DNA from: Atopsyche davidsoni
Taxonomy: Eukaryota > Arthropoda > Insecta > Trichoptera > Hydrobiosidae
Direction: 5' to 3'
Assembly (NCBI GenBank): GCA_022113835.1
Contig: JAILWY010000010.1
Location: forward strand, 5,295,501 to 5,359,500
Length of the DNA: 64,000 nucleotides
Each line of letters begins with the position of its first letter. Position 1 is the first letter of the stretch. A model generated the notes under the pieces. That model was not told where the DNA came from and made no database searches. It saw only the letters and a program-made list of their open reading frames with translations. Made by a program: the position numbers and the translations under genes. Positions 13,640-24,475 of the stretch are shown in pieces.

Positions 13640-16600
13640 TATATATTTTTTTAAAATAATATAAGGCCTATATAACCCTGTTGTGGATTATAATTAATTG
13701 TTTGATTTAGAGGGACGCACTACACGAACAGGGAACTATGAGTTTTATCAATGTGATTATAATATTTTTTTACTATTTTAATATATATTAAATAGGTAGA
13801 GAGCTTGTAAAAGTGACATGTATACCAAAGTTACGTATACATTTATATATTTACAATAAGCGAATAGTCAGTTCACTTTATGTTTCAATTATACGACATT
13901 TCATTATATTTTAAAGTAGATAATTATTGAATATTAGATGTCGGTACGTACACGTGTTGAACCCATGCTTATTTGATATTTAAGTATCTATATTTTAAAA
14001 TACGCTATGAATTTTGACGCCAGTTATAAATATATGAACACCCATTCAAATAAAAATTATGACACTCGGACTTAATTAAAATTCCAGGTTATTTTTGAGG
14101 CCATCAACTTCTTTATCCGGGATGGTTCATGTAAATATCATGCATTGACTTGTGTACTCAATAGATTATGTACTAACTTATTTATTTTAATAATTGTCTA
14201 AGTAAAATAACTTACTTGCAAGTAGAGGGATGCCAGGTTTTGTGTTTACTAAAGCTCATAATAATTATAGCACTCTTGCAGTTGAACATAAATATACCGG
14301 AAGGCTTGTTTTTGCAAAATATTAGTAAAATCGCTCTATTCAAAGGACACAGTTGAAATGTGTGCCTTTCAGTAAGACTTACAATTCCCAGCATGGCGTC
14401 CGCGATAGTGATTGTATTCCCAGCGCCACAGCCCCCCGGATTTAAAACCCTTGCGTGTTGTGTATTTTTGCTCTGTTTTGTCGCAGCGAGCGGAGCAATG
14501 TACTCTTGTACACATTGTAGTTTTGCAGAGAATATTATTCTCACAGACTGCCAAAAGATCGCACATGTTTAAAATAAATTGTAAGCGTGACAGTAACATT
14601 CTTACGTCCATGGAGCTATAAATATATATTTTCTTAATCATTTTTCATTAATCAAAAACGATCATTTAATTATAAGTTACTTTTACCCTAGGCACTTTAA
14701 TGTTGAGTACATAAAAAAAAAACCCAGCCAGATATTTAAAAAGTCTTGTGAGATTGCTTCTTAAGACTTAAAATCCTAATTTATTTGCAGGGATCATTGC
14801 ATGAAATGTGTGCTTAAGACAGCGTTTGACTTTTTGTACAAAAAAATACGAGTTCGCTAACACAAAATGAACGGTAAATATTTCGCGTAAATTTAAATTG
14901 AAAAAGCGGTATCAAACCGAGGAGTGTGGGTACTCGGCGTCGCGACGGCTGCATCTGACGTCTCCCCTCCTCTGCATCTCTTGGACAGAAACCAAAACTC
15001 TGTGTGCGCTAAGCGTCCAATCGATGCAACCTCGACAGCTAGACAGATTTCAATTATAAAGTACCCGTGACACTCCCAGCTTCTAACGATATAATGCAAA
15101 ATAATCAAAGTTCATTGGCACTTCCAAAACGAAGAGTACGTGTTGTTATTTATAGTACCAGTTGTATTTATATTACCCGCGTGATATTTTTAGTTCCTCT
15201 TAGTTATCATGAGTTTCTCCTTATCGATAAAATGAATCATTTTACAGTAAATACCACAACAAAGCATTGTCACTGGCGCTACTGTGAGAAAATAAGCTTT
15301 TTTTATTCACTTAGAAACGTCTCGAAACCCGAGTCTCGGGCTAGAGGGGATGTAACTCGAGACAGATAATTATCTATATTAGCTAATGGTTTATTGATTT
15401 TCTCGTTTATGGCTAAGTCTCTGTACTCTCTTTTTAAATAAAATCATTATTTAGTTACCAGAGATGAAAACTTTTATTAGTCAGTACAAACCGGTTCGAA
15501 GCTGTAAAAATCCACGTTTGATTATAAAAGTTCGATTCTAGAAATGTGAATTATGTTTAACTGACTAAGCAGGTACAACGTGCGTCTTTTATAATTAATA
15601 AACGAATAACTTCAAGGCGTTGCCTTAATAACAATTCTCTTAAACCACATTACAGTTCATAAACCTTAGGAGGTATTTACACAGAACCTTTGCTTTTGGT
15701 CGTGTTTCTTTATCAGTTAATTTCTGTAAGATAACAGATTAACTCTCTCTTAGCCTATAGTTTCCGTTGCCATCTTGTGAACTAAGCCATCGTCATCCAA
15801 GTGCACATTAGTTTCCGGGTGGAGAGTCGTGTGGTAGAACCAACCTTAAATGCGGAATGCCTGCATTCGTCTATCCAGCCTGAGTAGCTCCGACTTTGAA
15901 GGACTCTAAGCTTGACTCAACGATTTACCAAACCAATCACTAAATGGCGTCAACGAGTACCAAGTGGTGATATCGAAAACAATATTATCCTAGCATAATT
16001 TTTCGTAATTATCTAATTCTGACTATTCATATTTCAATTTATTATTTATATCTCCTTCAACATATTCAGGAGTTTATGTAACATGAATATTTTTTTGATA
16101 TTAAATGGATTTTGTGAGACATTTTCAATTTCATTTTGAAAATATCCTTTTGTTATTTATGAATATGATTTTTTTAATTATAAAATCTGTGGTCGGTGTT
16201 GTGGCGTTGCCGCAAGTCTCGCACAGCCAGCGCGGCCCTGGCTATGACTGCCCGATGTACCCTCGGCCTCTGCCCGCCGAGGTCCTTGAGTTTGTTGTTG
16301 GTTCTGAGCAGGTCGATGCCTCGGCGGTGTTGCCCTCGCAAATGAGTTGTTGACCCGAGCAACTCTTTAAATTTCAGTCCTTTGCGAAAACTTTGAAAGG
16401 CCGCAGAAACAAGCACATCCGCGGTGAAATAAAGTTTCCGTACTTTTTAGTCTTTCATATTGCGATGAATGGAACAAAGTTGGAAAGCCATTGAACTGGG
16501 TTTTTTTTAATTGGATTTTTCATAAATGACATGGATTTTTTGTGCTTTCACTGACGCAAACGACATCATCAATTCACGTGTATCTTCAAACGTGACGGCT

Positions 16601-17910
16601 ATTCCGAGAGTACAAACTCAATGAAATGTTAAGTTTCAATTGATGTTCTAAAAAGTATATTATATTTATTGAAAATACTTTTCTTCTCGTTATTGTTACC
16701 GATATCATGGCGATCTTTGTGTCCTCTCACGCACGATGTCATATTTTTTTTGCAAACCTTATATTTCAGTGATATCATTTTATTTATAGGCATGTCTTTC
16801 TAAGTGGAATTGTTCTCTAGATATTTTATAAAGAGAATAAAGATAAATGGATAAAAAAAAAAAGAAAGAAAATTACGACGTCGTGAAAAGTGCTCTGACT
16901 ATTTTGTATTTTTAAACTATACGTGTTCAAAAATATATTTTTAAATTAAACCGCAAAGCAAATTCTTATGAAGTCTCAACTTTAATTATTTTTGCGTGGA
17001 ATTACTTTATTTGCTTTTATTAAATATAGTAAAGGAATTTGTTCGGTGCCTCTGAGAGATTTCTAGATATATATTTTAAGCTTGCTGATTTATCTCAAAA
17101 ATATTATAATAATCTCTTTTAACCTAACCTAATTAAGGTATTAGTACAAAGAATAGTTTACTCAGTAAATTAAGTGCACTAAGAAACTCGCAAAGGTAAA
17201 TAATTACCTTGAGGTAGAAAACAAAGAAAACTTTGGTTCGCTTCTGTTAAGACTGGCAGACCAATCTTGCAACAGCATAAAAGCTTTTTAGTTGTGGTTG
17301 CAGACTTGAGAGTTAATAAACTCGCAATTCCTTGGGGACGTACTGTGTATTCATCATAAATGCACTCAATAACAGCTGCGGCTTCTACGATAAATTGGTT
17401 TCACCGAGGCTCTCTCTGCAAAATAAAAATTTATAGAATATTGAAAGGCAGCCGTTAAGTTTTACGGGAAAAGGATTTTCCCCCCAACTATAAAGTGCAT
17501 AAAACCTGAGGTAAATTTTCAATTTCTTTTTTTCCTTTTAATATCGCGTTCAGTTGAAAGGCTTTACACTTAGTTCTTCTTTTCAGTAAATTTAATGCAA
17601 TGTTAAGAATTTTCTCCATATTGAATATTTACTGTTGATATTTCTATTGGTCTTGAAACAAAATTCGTGAATATTTGCTAACATAACAATAATAGAAAAG
17701 CCGAATAGAAACATAATGTTGAAAATACCCCCTTGAACTTTTAGTTATTTTAAGAACACATACTTATTTTATTACTCATTTTTTATTACTATAATACAGC
17801 GCGTTTCGCAATATTCACGCGTATAGCGTGTACCACACGGCATGCGGTTAAAGGCACAGGAACTATGGTTGCAGACTGCGCAGGGTCACTCCAGTGGATG
17901 CGCACTTTGT
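13640..17910. other. AT-rich non-coding stretch
   Basis: No gene recognised. Slightly GC-richer patches occur at about 14390-14560, 14930-15080 and 16190-16430. The last has overlapping open frames on both strands (82 and 80 codons) and a cag acceptor-like site at about 16372, but no recognisable protein; it could be a decayed retrocopy. Confidence 0.4.
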
Positions 17911-17914
17911 CGAC

Positions 17915-18049
17915 GTGCCCTAAAGATTGCGGCCAGCCAATAGCGTCCCTTCATTTCGGGTGTTTCTCATGGTTTCGCCTGAAATGTAGGATGCCATTGT
18001 CTAGCTGCAAGTTGGCGGCGTGATTTGTTGCTACGTGTGGGGAGGGTCT
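17915..18049. mobile_element. Relict palindromic MITE, same family as the 52 kb array
   Basis: The left half carries GCCAGCCAATAGCG and the right half the diverged complement, ending in a GTGATTTGTTGCTACGTGTG segment. This matches, with substitutions, the terminal arms of the four tandem copies at 52011-52568. The centre is diverged and no target-site duplication is visible, so this is an old, single, decayed copy. Confidence 0.6.
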
Positions 18050-18956
18050 AAGAACGGCCCGTCGGAATGAGAGTCCCCACGTGGAGCGGCGCGACGGGTG
18101 ACGCGTGAGGAGCCTCGCGCTCCCACTCTTGATTTCCGGCCGCCGGTGCAGGGGCGCACGTGGAGCGAGACCATACACAAATTACAGTTCTGCCAACCGA
18201 CGGGCGTTTTTGCGCCTAGATGACTGCACGCATTTAGAGACCTTCAGAAAAAAACGGAATGCCTTTTTTGCTGGCATTTTAATATTAACTTTTTGCTTCG
18301 GCTATCGACTGCCATGTTTATTCTTGGAAGACGTTTTTTTTTTTTTTTAAGTCGGCGACTAAACTAAAACTATAATACTTGCTTAAAATGATTCATGTTG
18401 ATTTTAATTAAATTTATTGAACTTAAAAAGGCTGCAGAGCTCGCTACCAAATTATTACTATTGTAAATTCAATTGATCCGTCGCGAATACTTTTATATAT
18501 TCATTTGTCATAAATGAATGTATCCGTTCTCTACGTTGCATTGCAGCTGTATTGCATCGCCGGGGGAACTAACTGTTTGTGGAAAAATTTAATAAGGCTT
18601 TCTAGCTCGTGTGCATTCCACATGTTAGCCGTACTCCTTCAGCGTGGCCTTGGACTATTATTGTGCAGTTATTCCATTTAATTAAGACATATCGCCATCG
18701 CTTCTTTATAAGCAGTGGAATTGATATGAATTTGGCGGCATCTGGGATTCTCGCATTAAAATATTCTGCGATATAGACGCAAGTGACAATAATTGCATGA
18801 GGATAGGTGGAGAGTAGTCTACCGTTTCAACATTTGCGGTACTTCATAGTATAAGCTTCCTGTTTGATATTGAAAATGTAATAAAACTATTATTGAAATT
18901 CAATCCCTACTTTTATAGACATTTTAATGATAATTGTTTTGTTTTGTCATTGGCAG

Positions 18957-19034
18957 GCATCTTCTGAAAGCGAGGCTTCCTGTTCATGCGGCGCTGATAG
19001 CTGGCTGAAGACTAAAAGAACTAAAGGCAAAAAG
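18957..19034 (+). CDS. Candidate internal coding exon, 78 nt, gene unknown
   Basis: A pyrimidine-rich tract and TTGGCAG acceptor precede the block, and AAAG|GTAAGAG, close to the ideal donor, follows it. The 78 nt are phase 0 at both ends and open in one frame only; the translation begins ASSESEASCSCGADSW and ends KTKRTKGKK, a Ser/Glu/Cys-rich then Lys-rich segment that could be a linker with a basic tail. GC content is well above the flanking sequence. I do not recognise the protein. Being a multiple of three, the exon could be a skippable cassette. Its partner exons are not visible, so the gene must have long introns extending beyond the visible region. A fortuitous open stretch between splice-like sites is the alternative. 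Confidence 0.5.
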
Positions 19035-21740
19035 GTAAGAGATTTTAAGCCCTACAGTATCCATATGAGTTTGTATTCAGCGGATACAAATATTGTATTT
19101 TAAAGTAAATTCAATTCAAACGGTGCTGAAATTGTCTATTTACTAGTCAATTGGCTAATTATATTTTTTACAAATATCGAGCTCGCAGTATTATATACTA
19201 AAAAGTCCTTCGCAGATAACTTTTCTCTAATTGAATATCTACAAGTCTTCAGTATCTTACCGACAGGTTTCATTAATTCACTTGTAGACAATGGTCTCTC
19301 GCATTCTCTCTCAATCTATTTTTCCCCAGTTTGGAAGTTTAGAAGAGAGTTTTTTGAACTTTCTATAGTCGATTACGAAGAATCCATAAATTCCATTCTT
19401 TAGACTTGACAAAAATATGTGATATTACCTCTTGTAACTTCAATGGTTTTTCAGATATTTTTCATAAAGTTGTAATTTTTAGAGACACGGCTGAAGAAAT
19501 TATCTTGTAAATATTATTAAATTGTTCTTGATTCTACTATCAATATTGGGAATTTATTTTGATTCATTTCTTTGAAAGTTAATCCCACAGATTCCACAGA
19601 ATTATTATCACACACAAATCCGATTTAGTACGTTTCGTGTGCATTTCTATACAAACCTTGCTTACAAATAGATATTTTATATATAAAAAAAATGGATATG
19701 ATGTTTCAAAGTTCCAGAGTACTCATAGATTATTTTTTTTGATAAACTATGGGCGTTTACAGATAACCAAATAACGATATCTCTTTTTTAGGCATTTTTA
19801 TTTAGATATAGCAAATAGATTTAAAACTATTCAATTAATCAATTGCAATAAATGTACCTGGCCTTTGAGGCAGTTTCAATTTTCTTCATCTTTGGAAAAA
19901 TTAGTATTTATTATTGTAAAAATGCAATCTACATTGATAAAATCTATAATTTAATCATAGTATTTTACAACTTAGTCTGGCTACAAAACTTACCAATACA
20001 AAATAAAAAAGATTATAGACGCTGACTCGGAGTCATTAAAAAAATTCCGACATATTTAAAGAAAGTACAAACCGTCGTATCGCAAAATCCTCTTTTAGTT
20101 TTTTTTTTTAAAATATGTATCTTGCGTTTCAAAGGAAAATCTCTAGAGTTCAGTAGAGTTTGGTTATATAACTTTGCAATATATTCACGACGTTCCCCCG
20201 GAGTGGATCTTGAGACGCGACGTCTCATATCGGCTATGACTTCCGAGTATTTGCTTCATCCACTCTGCTCTATTTGCGCTCCAGTCTAAGACACGCGAGC
20301 AAGCGAAGAGCTCTGCGAACTTCCGGCGCCTCAGAGCGGATCTCCCGGAGGTGCAGGAACTCGGATAGCCGACCGTAAATAGAGAATTGCTGGCCTTTGC
20401 GGTCTCCAGAAGTAAACACTCGCTTCGTTATTCACTTGACTAATGCATTTCCGTTTGGTGGGATTCATAAAAGGATGCCTGTTTCCTCATGTCCAAGGAG
20501 CTGGCTTTAATATCAAAGACTTGCGTGATACTCCGAGCTCTGCCATAACACAAATAAATATTGTTTTAAATTCAATGTCATTTATGCAGTAATACACAGC
20601 GACTCAACATCAAAAAAATAGTTTCATATGTTTTAAATAAAGTCAGTTGATATTAAAATTGATTTATTCAATATATTAATCAATAAGCACAAATTGTTTT
20701 GCACAATAGATAAGTTCCTAGTTTTGATCAATTTAATATCTACAATAATAAAATCGTTTGGGTTCAAGCGCATTCCTTAGTTGGTCTCATATACGTGTCC
20801 GTATTGTTTTCTAATCTTAATAAGCAGAATATAAAGCAGCATACTTTTGGAAATCAAGCTTGTAATGAAAATCAATAACACAGACGAGGCTCCTCATTGG
20901 ATGGAAAATTTACATATCCTTTCACATCGGAACGTATAATTAAATTATCGACAACTCACTGCATAACCCATATACTCCTTATTCTAATAATACGGCTTAT
21001 TATAAATTGATGAAGATATACAAATTTTCAAAGACATTATTGTTTTGTCATATTCACGTGATTTTTATTTTAAATACGCCTCTGAATATTTTTTGTAAAT
21101 TTTGTTTACCCTTGTAAACATTGAAAATAAATCCGTAGAAACGAATCTAAGGTTGCCTTTATTCTTACATTTAAGTATATAGTTTTAATTAAATTACTTT
21201 TCACACAAACTCAAAAGTGGTTGCATTGTTTGAAAATAAAGTAATAATCAACTTTATTAGTGCGCATTAAATATTTACATGTAATACGTTTGTATAGGAA
21301 TCATGCGTGGGAGTATAACGTCTTACGTCTCTTAATTTCCACTTGTTATTAATTGATAGTACGCATGTACACTACACGATCAATTAAAGTACAAAGCAAT
21401 GAAAAATGTACGTACAAAAGCTCTGTAAATTTGGTAGCAGCGGGTACAGGACGCTCGCATCTGCATCGGCGAGTGTCCTTGCGTGACAGATTCTCAAGCA
21501 TCCAGATCATTTAAGTCTGTTATTCAGACCAGTACCAAAGAATCGGGCGTCTGGGCGCAATGCCTTCAACGCTCATTGACTCATTAAATATTTTTTTATA
21601 TAAAGGGTCTTTCATGTTTCAAAAGCGGTTCTGTGCTTTCTATTTTTTAATTAATTTGATTGTAAATATTTTTTAACAGCGAGCGATTTTTTTTGCGCAA
21701 TAAAAAAATAAAATATTTGAATTGTCGCTGTGCTGCAGGG
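19035..21740. other. AT-rich stretch, probable intron or intergenic
   Basis: No gene recognised. One GC-rich patch at about 20180-20420 contains a short perfect palindrome with TGAGACG/CGTCTCA arms at 20211-20227. The rest is AT-rich. Confidence 0.4.
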
Positions 21741-21744
21741 AGTC

Positions 21745-22082
21745 TTAAACACACTAAAGGCGGGGCGGGTACTAGTACCCGTTCCGCGGTCTACTGCCTG
21801 AAGGCGGAGCGCATATTAATACGTTTGACAAAGTGACAATGAAGAAGTGGATTGTAGAAGATAATAATCCTCTAATTATTAGGACAAAGTGGTGTTGTTG
21901 TGATGCCAAGTAATCCGCAAAGTGTGTATGAAGTGGTTGAAATTTTTATAGGAAACGATTTATTTGACTACATGCAAATGAAAGAGTGTATAGACTAGAT
22001 TTCACACGCGAAATTTTACGCAAATTTTGCCCGCTACGCACATCAGTTTGGACAATGTGGTACCCGCCTAAAGTGTGTTTAA
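21745..22082. mobile_element. piggyBac-like non-autonomous element with TTAA target sites
   Basis: TTAA at 21745-21748 and 22079-22082 flank terminal inverted repeats that start ACACACTAAAGGCGGG on the left and, read inward from the right, ACACACTTTAGGCGGG. TTAA duplication is the hallmark of the piggyBac superfamily. Inside, two consecutive frames encode remnants; the second reads MPSNPQSVYEVVEIF then a Phe/Leu-Asp stretch before a stop, like the N-terminal region of piggyBac transposases ahead of the DDD core. The catalytic part is absent, so the element is about 330 bp and internally deleted, dependent on a transposase elsewhere. A GGGTACTAGTACCC palindrome lies just inside the left repeat. 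Confidence 0.75.
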
Positions 22083-22381
22083 GATAGGTTTTTGAACAAC
22101 GCAATGCCGTTAGGGATGTACACGTAACATGTCGTGGATATTATGTGCGTATTCGGGCAAACGTTCGGTGTGGAGGCAGCACGACAATACGCAGTGCGTT
22201 TTGTTTGGTGCGGCCGGTTTCCGGGTGCGCGTGGTAACGGTCCGCGGGGCGTGGCGGGGCGGAGGCGCGGGGGGCGCATTCCTCCGCGAGGAATCCCGCC
22301 GGCCGGGCGTCGGCCCCTCGCCGGCCCGACCCAGCCCGAGCGGGCCCGACGGCAGCGCGGGAACGACGCGGGCTTGCGCGG
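22083..22381. other. GC-rich segment between the piggyBac relic and the satellite array
   Basis: The first 130 bases have mixed composition, then about 22200-22380 is very GC-rich and CpG-rich. Overlapping ORFs of 86-133 codons on both strands are Arg/Gly/Pro/Ala-rich and judged compositional. It directly abuts the head of the repeat element at 22382. Confidence 0.5.
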
Positions 22382-23971
22382 GAAAATAAGCCCGAGCCCG
22401 CCATCGTCGCCATCAGCCAAACCACAGCCATGTGTGACTCGCCACGCCGGCCCGAGAACACGCGTCAGCGCAGCGTTCAAACACCTGCTGCTCGTATCTG
22501 CCTATCCAATGAGCAGCCATTTGTCCTGATAAACTCCATAACGATCCAAACTCTACAAATCCAAGCACGCTACTTCTAAACCCCCCGTCTTGTATACATG
22601 GCATAACCCCCAACAACAAAGTCGAGATCAGCCAAACGACAGCCATGTGTGACTCGCCACACCAACCTGAGAAAACAAGCGTCAGCGCAGCATTCAAACA
22701 CCTGCTGCTCGTATCTGCCTATCTAATGAGCAGCCATTTGTCCTGATAAACTCCATAACGATCCAAACTCTACAAATCCAAGCACGCTACTTCTAAACCC
22801 CCCGTCTTGTATACATGGCATAACCCCCAACAACAAAGTCGAGATCAGCCAAACGACAGCCATGTGTGACTCGCCACACCAACCTGAGAAAACAAGCGTC
22901 AGCGCAGCATTCAAACACCTGCTGCTCGTATCTGCCTATCTAATGAGCAGCCATTTGTCCTGATAAACTCCATAACGATCCAAACTCTACAAATCCAAGC
23001 ACGCTACTTCTAAACCCCCCGTCTTGTATACATGGCATAACCCCCAACAACAAAGTCGAGATCAGCCAAACGACAGCCATGTGTGACTCGCCACACCAAC
23101 CTGAGAAAACAAGCGTCAGCGCAGCATTCAAACACCTGCTGCTCGTATCTGCCTATCTAATGAGCAGCCATTTGTCCTGATAAACTCCATAACGATCCAA
23201 ACTCTACAAATCCAAGCACGCTACTTCTAAACCCCCCGTCTTGTATACATGGCATAACCCCCAACAACAAAGTCGAGATCAGCCAAACGACAGCCATGTG
23301 TGACTCGCCACACCAACCTGAGAAAACAAGCGTCAGCGCAGCATTCAAACACCTGCTGCTCGTATCTGCCTATCTAATGAGCAGCCATTTGTCCTGATAA
23401 ACTCCATAACGATCCAAACTCTACAAATCCAAGCACGCTACTTCTAAACCCCCCGTCTTGTATACATGGCATAACCCCCAACAACAAAGTCGAGATCAGC
23501 CAAACGACAGCCATGTGTGACTCGCCACACCAACCTGAGAAAACAAGCGTCAGCGCAGCATTCAAACACCTGCTGCTCGTATCTGCCTATCTAATGAGCA
23601 GCCATTTGTCCTGATAAACTCCATAACGATCCAAACTCTACAAATCCAAGCACGCTACTTCTAAACCCCCCGTCTTGTATACATGGCATAACCCCCAACA
23701 ACAAAGTCGAGATCAGCCAAACGACAGCCATGTGTGACTCGCCACACCAACCTGAGAAAACAAGCGTCAGCGCAGCATTCAAACACCTGCTGCTCGTATC
23801 TGCCTATCTAATGAGCAGCCATTTATCTTGATAAACTCCATAACGATCCAAACTCTACAAATCCAAGCACGCTACTTCTAAACCCCCCGTCTTGTATACA
23901 TGGCATAACCCCCAACAACTATAGTAGTAAATACCGAATCTGGAAATTTCAAAAACAAGAGCTTAAATATT
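22382..23971. repeat. 217-bp tandem array (repeat element copy E1)
   Basis: A head sequence at 22382-22410 is followed by one diverged unit (about 22411-22625, 215 bp) and six 217-bp units starting at 22626, 22843, 23060, 23277, 23494 and 23711. By eye the first five are identical; the last has two substitutions and then passes into a tail at about 23920-23971. Since 217 is not a multiple of three, no frame continues across units. Each unit holds an isolated 63-codon minus-strand ORF and a minus-strand TTGTTTTCTCAG splice-acceptor-like site (AG at 22667-22668 in the first full copy). The identity implies very recent amplification or ongoing homogenisation. Confidence 0.97.
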
Positions 23972-23990
23972 GTTGAGGGACAAGGCATTT

Positions 23991-24247
23991 GAAAATAAGC
24001 CCGAGCCCGCCATCGTCGCGATCAGCCAAACGACAGCCATGTGTGACTCGCCACACCGGCCCGAGAACACGTATCTGCCTATCTAATGAACAGCCATTTG
24101 TCTTGATAAACTCCATAACGATCCAAACTCTATAAATCCAAGCACGCTACTTCTAAACCCCCCGTCTTGTATACATAGCATAACCCCCAACAACTATAGT
24201 AGTAAATACCGAATCGGGAAATTTCTAAAACAAGAGCTTAAATATTA
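23991..24247. repeat. Single-unit copy E2 of the same repeat element
   Basis: Nineteen bases after E1, the same head (GAAAATAAGCCCGAGCCCG) recurs, followed by one unit lacking about 32 bases of its centre and by the same tail ending in AGAGCTTAAATATT. E2 therefore shows the ancestral layout head-unit-tail, while E1 is the same element with its internal unit expanded to seven. Confidence 0.9.
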
Positions 24248-24267
24248 TTTGATTCGTGCAGATGCAT

Positions 24268-24475
24268 TATTATAATGATAAAAGTGCCTTTGTATTTTGC
24301 CTTCACATTTAGTTTATTAAAATTATTTGCATTACTAGTTTCGACCCGATACACTGGGTCATCATCAGATGCGCTTAACTTAACCGTTCAGTCAGTTTAG
24401 TTGAGCATGTGATGATGACCCAGTGTATGCAAATAATAAGGTACAAAATACAAAGGTACTTTTATCATTATATAT
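24268..24475. mobile_element. Inverted-repeat fragment of a Penelope-like (or other hammerhead-bearing) retroelement
   Basis: The left arm (24268-24374) and right arm (24404-24475) are inverted copies: AAAATACAAAGG and ACTTTTATCATTATA on the right have their complements on the left, as does the TGATGATGACCCAGTGTA core. The arms are separated by about 30 bp. The minus-strand reading of the left arm contains a hammerhead-like motif. Penelope-like elements are known to carry hammerhead motifs in their terminal repeats and often have an inverted extra copy, which fits. No reverse transcriptase or GIY-YIG ORF is present here. Confidence 0.55.
24329..24374 (-). ncRNA. Hammerhead ribozyme-like motif
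   Basis: Read on the minus strand: stem I GCGCAT, core CTGATGA, one unpaired T, stem II GACCC/GGGTC closing an 8-base loop, core GAAA, a minimal stem III (C, two-base loop, G), then TA as the expected UH cleavage step and ATGC pairing back to GCAT of stem I. All three conserved core elements are in the right order, as in the short-stem-III type I hammerheads of retroelements. The unpaired T before stem II and the one-pair stem III are deviations that may weaken or abolish activity. Confidence 0.5.

Noticed and set aside
13005..13654. Overlapping ORFs of 76-189 codons across the C-rich minisatellite
   Set aside because: Both strands and several frames are open at once with Pro/Arg/Gly/Ala repeats; this is a product of the repeat and not a gene.
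22079..22529. ORFs of 86-133 codons beside the 217-bp array
   Set aside because: GC-driven composition on both strands; they run from the GC block into the repeat without any motif.
22413..23782. Repeated 63-codon minus-strand ORF as a tandem-repeat protein
   Set aside because: The 217-bp period shifts the frame in every unit and each ORF ends in its own stop, so no repeat protein can be made.
22626..23927. CRISPR-like array
   Set aside because: Units are contiguous 217-bp copies without unique spacers, in eukaryotic DNA; it is a tandem satellite.
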